From: Coriobacteriaceae bacterium
GTDB taxonomy: Bacteria; Actinomycetota; Coriobacteriia; Anaerosomatales; SLCP01
Assembly (NCBI GenBank): GCA_003563465.1
Contig: PWVH01000130.1
Span: 1-9,726 of the forward strand
Length of the DNA stretch: 9,726 nt
Direction of reading: 5' to 3'
Shown here: positions 7,501 through 9,726 of the stretch, one piece after another
How positions within the stretch are numbered: the first letter of the stretch is position 1
Layout: each line of letters starts with the position of its first letter
Program-made: the position numbers and the translations under genes
The notes under the pieces: model-generated
The model's database searches: none
Told to the model about the DNA's origin: nothing
Seen by the model: the letters and a program-made list of their open reading frames with translations, nothing else

Positions 7501-9726
7501 CAGGAACGAGAACGGCAGCGTGCGGTCCATCGTCTCGATCCATAGCGACAGGCGCGCGAGCTCGACGGCGAGTGGGTCGAGGTCGACCCCGTAGATACAT
7601 CGCTCCACCACGTGACGGCGAAGCAGCGCTTTGAGGCGCGGCTCGAACTCGGCGTCGGTCGTGCGGCACGGCACGAGCTCGTGTGCGAGACGCTCTTCTG
7701 GCACCGGCTCGCCTTCGGGCGGCTCGATGAGACGCACCACCGCGCGCTCGCGGGCGGAGTCGTCGGAGATGCGGTCGTGGAAGAGGAGCGACTCGTAGAG
7801 CGCCTCGGTGAGGAAGCGCAGCGCTGCAACGGGGAAGGTGCCCGAGCCGCACGCCGGATCGACCACCTTGAGCGCCAGGATCTTCTCCGGCCGCTTGGGC
7901 TTCCAGGCGACAGGCGGCGCGTCGGTGTTGGGGCTGCCGTCGGCGTGCGTGGGCGGGTCGTAGGCGAGCGGGCGCAGCGTACGCTGCACGGTGGGGACCG
8001 CGAGACCCGGACGCGTATAGAAGGTACCCGCGCCCTTGCGCGTACCGCCCCAGCGCACCACGTACCACTCGCCGGGGAGCACGATCTCGCGCGAGAGCAG
8101 GGCACGGGCGGCACGCTCGACGTCCTCGGCGTGGCGGAGCTGCCGCTCGGGCGTGAGTCGGCCTCGCGGCGCGCGCACGAGCCCGGCCGCCACGACCGCG
8201 CGGCGCGCCCACGCTTCTGCACGCTCACGAGCCGAGCGGCGAGCGTCCGCGACCGCATCCTCAGCGGCGATGAGATCGGCTTCAACGCCGTCTTCGGCCA
8301 CGAGCTCCTCTGGGGCCTCGACCTCCTCGGCTGCTTCAGCCTCTTCGGCTGCCTCGATCTCGGCCTCAGCCTCGTCAGACAACTCCTCGCCCGCGCCGGA
8401 CTCGGCATCGCTCTTCTTCATCTTCTCCAGCAGGTCCTTGATGGCCCGCTCGTCCATGGCCTCGAGCCGGGAGAGCGGGAGCGCTGGCGCGTTGCCGACC
8501 GAGAGGAAGACGACGGGCTCATCGGCGGCACGTTTGAGCTCGAAGTCGAGCAGCCCCTCGTATAGGATGCCGATGTACTCGCTCGAGAGGTCCGAGAAGT
8601 CCACCGGCGCAGGCACCCACGTGCTCGACCGGCCCTGCCGGATCCGCACGCGTGTCCGGGTGATGAGCTCGAGAATGCGGTGCACCTGCGCATCGGTGAC
8701 GCACTGGCGCTCGAAGCATCCGCGCTCGAACACCGCGAGTGCGCGCGAGAGACCGTCGTCGCTCGCCGGGTCGCCCGCGGCGAAGAGCTCGCCTCCATAC
8801 GAGGGCACCGAAAGCGCAGGGTGCGAGGAGCCCGCGTGCACGAGTCGGAAGAGCGAGAGCACCCGGGGCCACGCCGCGTAGCTGCGGGCAAGGCGGCTCC
8901 CGCGGCGATGCGCGTGCTTGTCGAGCTCCTCGATCAGGCCCCCGAGGCCGTAGCTCCCGTGATAGAGCACGTTCTCGCGGGGCAACAGGTCACGCGACTC
9001 GGCGAACAGCACCACCACGAGCCGCATGATGACGCGCACGGCAGCACGGTAGATGTCTGCCGCGGCTTGCTCGCGCTGCCCAGCGGGCAGTCCCGCGACG
9101 TAGTCCGCGAGGACCTCGGAATGGGCAGCGACGAGCTGCTCGACAGCCTCTCGCACGCGCTCGCCGAGTACAGTGGAAAGTTCAGCCTGGCCTTTACGCG
9201 CATCCAGGACCGCCCGCTCGAGTAGACCGGGTTCGCCCGGTGCCTGTGGCGTCCAGAGCGCGGGCTGGACGAGGGTCCTCAGGGCGGCGAGCTGCGCAGA
9301 GGACCCGCCTTCTTCGAAGAACAGCTCCACATCGGCCTCGGCAAATGCATCGAAGTCGAGCCCGGCGAACAGCAGGCGCCACTGGCGTCCGTTCGTCACG
9401 AGGGCGAGACGATGACCTGACGCGCGCAGCCAATGAAGAGCATGGCTTACCGTGCGCCGACCACGGCCCACGCCCACACGCTTCTCGGTATCGATGAAGA
9501 CCGGCAGCGCTGGCGTGTCGTCGGGCGCAAGCCACAGGTGGCGCGGCTTCACGGCCTCGCCGGTGATAGCGCGACGCCCGTATTCGGCTGGAACCGAAGA
9601 GCCCCGCAACCACTGCCCGCCGGCATTCGTGTCGAAACCGCAGGTGTGCTCGAGCACGTATGTGACGTACTCAGAGATCTCGGAGGTTGTCGGAGCCTGC
9701 GTGGCCAGAAGCGCATCTGTGTGGCG
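4564..9726 (-). CDS. Very large Eco57I/type IIG-like N6-adenine DNA methyltransferase (5' end cut by right window edge)
   Basis: The first in-frame start codon is GTG at 9657, but the frame stays open for 23 more codons to 9726 with plausible protein, so the true start lies outside. At least 1720 aa are present. Numbering from 9657: the N-terminal domain (about 37-110) has FIDTEKR and LALVTNGRQWRL, recalling the N-terminal region of HsdR and type IIG enzymes. A helical domain contains FAESRDLLPRENVLYHGSY (218-236) and YIGILYEGLLDFEL (361-374). An acidic Glu/Ala-rich linker covers about 418-470. KGAGTFYTRPG (541-551) is motif X-like. Motif I DPACGSGTF (600-608) binds AdoMet, GVDLDPLAVELA (690-701) is motif II-like, and GNPPW (913-917) is the catalytic motif IV of N6-adenine enzymes. 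A long target-recognition region fills about 1180-1500. The product probably methylates adenine in host DNA. No complete PD...ExK nuclease site is evident, so restriction may depend on partner genes. Overlap with the UvrD-like start indicates an operon. Confidence 0.93.
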   Translation of the reverse strand, partial: RHTDALLATQAPTTSEISEYVTYVLEHTCGFDTNAGGQWLRGSSVPAEYGRRAITGEAVKPRHLWLAPDDTPALPVFIDTEKRVGVGRGRRTVSHALHWLRASGHRLALVTNGRQWRLLFAGLDFDAFAEADVELFFEEGGSSAQLAALRTLVQPALWTPQAPGEPGLLERAVLDARKGQAELSTVLGERVREAVEQLVAAHSEVLADYVAGLPAGQREQAAADIYRAAVRVIMRLVVVLFAESRDLLPRENVLYHGSYGLGGLIEELDKHAHRRGSRLARSYAAWPRVLSLFRLVHAGSSHPALSVPSYGGELFAAGDPASDDGLSRALAVFERGCFERQCVTDAQVHRILELITRTRVRIRQGRSSTWVPAPVDFSDLSSEYIGILYEGLLDFELKRAADEPVVFLSVGNAPALPLSRLEAMDERAIKDLLEKMKKSDAESGAGEELSDEAEAEIEAAEEAEAAEEVEAPEELVAEDGVEADLIAAEDAVADARRSARERAEAWARRAVVAAGLVRAPRGRLTPERQLRHAEDVERAARALLSREIVLPGEWYVVRWGGTRKGAGTFYTRPGLAVPTVQRTLRPLAYDPPTHADGSPNTDAPPVAWKPKRPEKILALKVVDPACGSGTFPVAALRFLTEALYESLLFHDRISDDSARERAVVRLIEPPEGEPVPEERLAHELVPCRTTDAEFEPRLKALLRRHVVERCIYGVDLDPLAVELARLSLWIETMDRTLPFSFLDHKIKCGNSLVGAWFDTFRHYPVMAFKNREGGDKGHGSGVHFEKGERTKALKEFAKTPLKNDLARFLSGPSLFDPRDAAAEAQTVHDEALALLARLHELPVHDTAERARIYREELVGSSAYQQLKQAMDLWCACWFWPADELEHASLPTTFHAPAEETRAVARRIAAAKRFFHWELEFPDVFCESGSGFDAVLGNPPWDIAKPNSKEYFSNIDPLYRSYGKQEALRKQTEYFADEAVERAWLDYNADFRAQSNFMKYAANCFGDPEVNEDSIDRFVISAKKKEQQALHAGWRELRRASRGYADVEHPFRHQGSADINLYKLFLETAHALLARGGRLGFIVPSGLYSDKETRILRELFLNTCGWEWLFNFENRERIFDIGTNQKFNPVIIEKGERTDAIRTAFMRRNLEDWERAEELAVPYAREQVERFSPKSRAILEIQSVRDLEILEKIYANSVLLGDDGPDGWGVTYATEFHMTNDSKLFPPRPVWEAKGYRPDEYSRWLLGRWRPTEELWAELGVDPTRVVPAEVELEEWLFDTTAGPERREAEARFVHGHILKPGDVVRTLWRLRCAQPPYDALPVPRAEIPAGVVLSREGDAWIREDEVEDVALPLYQGPMVGIFDSARKRWLSGTGLSAQWETIPNEWKMLDPQYLMRLADWQAARASGYRVGFRAVARATEARTMTAAVLADSPAGNAVATLRHESALVAHALAASLDSPVFDWLLRTRVVGPNLNWFILDECVAPSPRRASRRLSDFSLRTTFVAPLYAAQVLHTGLKLCRADLLLSHAARTGARVTADALATLLFGLDCHALRDVLADVDLPSEHLAILSSQLDQEGFWRVDKDKDPELRHTVLTLVAFHDLEEKIRACGGDCDAGIEAFLGRNEGEGWMLPETLRLADYGLGHDERAKHPQPVASRLGPRFYDWQLAQSAEESWRECHLHTRNLLGEQGYRELLGEEPGRTEESPASLSDEGGQGALW
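4575..4580 (-). promoter_or_regulatory. Ribosome binding site of the UvrD-like gene inside the methyltransferase end
   Basis: AGGGGG on the minus strand lies 7 nt before the GTG at 4567, which overlaps the methyltransferase TGA as GTGA, and 4 nt before the GTG at 4570. It supports stop-start coupling of the two genes. Confidence 0.5.
8250..8400 (-). repeat. Acidic Glu/Ala low-complexity segment inside the methyltransferase gene
   Basis: Around residues 420-470 (numbered from 9657) the protein is mostly Glu, Ala, Asp and Val, in degenerate EAEAAEE-type units. On the plus strand the DNA shows recurring GCCTCxxCCTC and CTTCGGCTGCCTC patterns. It separates the helical N-terminal part from the methyltransferase domain and probably forms a flexible or helical linker. 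Its length may vary between relatives through repeat slippage. Confidence 0.6.

Noticed and set aside
6735..8408. Second long minus-strand frame of 557 codons inside the methyltransferase gene
   Set aside because: It is Arg/Ser-rich in a shifted frame of GC-rich DNA, while the main frame carries motif I and NPPW across the same bases.
7612..8881. Long plus-strand frames of about 280-317 codons
   Set aside because: They are antisense to conserved methyltransferase sequence, Arg/Ser or charge biased, and lack a ribosome binding site or any family motif that I recognise.
1..9726. Assigning the locus outright to class 1 DISARM or BREX
   Set aside because: Only a methyltransferase and the N-terminus of an SF2 helicase fit, and both occur in several systems. 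No diagnostic partner gene is inside the window.

Overview
The window is a compact run of four genes, all on the minus strand, with one real intergenic gap (about 120 bp before the start chosen for the Fic gene). In order of transcription (high to low coordinate) they are: a very large Eco57I-like N6-adenine DNA methyltransferase (cut at its 5' end by the right edge), a helicase IV/UvrD-like superfamily 1 helicase with extra domains, a Fic family protein with a C-terminal winged helix, and the first 105 codons of a DEAD/DEAH-type superfamily 2 helicase (cut by the left edge). The plus strand holds no convincing gene; its open frames are shadows of the GC-rich minus-strand genes. I see no tRNA, rRNA, CRISPR array or insertion sequence.

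The source looks like a GC-rich bacterium, with purine-rich ribosome binding sites and a sigma70-like promoter. Nothing in the window fixes the phylum; an actinobacterium or a myxobacterium-like lineage would both fit. Composition is uneven. Hand-counted lines of the methyltransferase gene run from about 52 to 82% GC, and the helicase and Fic side is mostly around 47-57%. There is a sharp step at the methyltransferase/helicase junction near 4561-4570.

The methyltransferase stop codon overlaps the GTG start of the UvrD-like gene. The Fic stop is followed after 2 bp by the start of the DEAD helicase, which has a good ribosome binding site inside the Fic gene. Between the UvrD-like and Fic genes lies a short AT-rich gap with a good minus-strand promoter and a perfect 12-bp palindrome just upstream of its -35 box. 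The Fic-DEAD helicase pair can therefore probably be expressed separately from the methyltransferase-UvrD pair.

A large adenine methyltransferase with SF1 and SF2 helicases is the hallmark layout of anti-phage modification-based systems such as BREX and class 1 DISARM. None of their diagnostic partners (PglZ, BrxC, DrmB, the PLD protein DrmC) is visible here, and the Fic and UvrD-like genes are not core members of either. My best reading is a modification-dependent defence locus of unusual composition: the methyltransferase marks host DNA, the helicases (one with a possible nuclease-like insert) act on unmarked DNA, and the Fic protein is a regulator or toxin-like effector. That functional scheme is inference.
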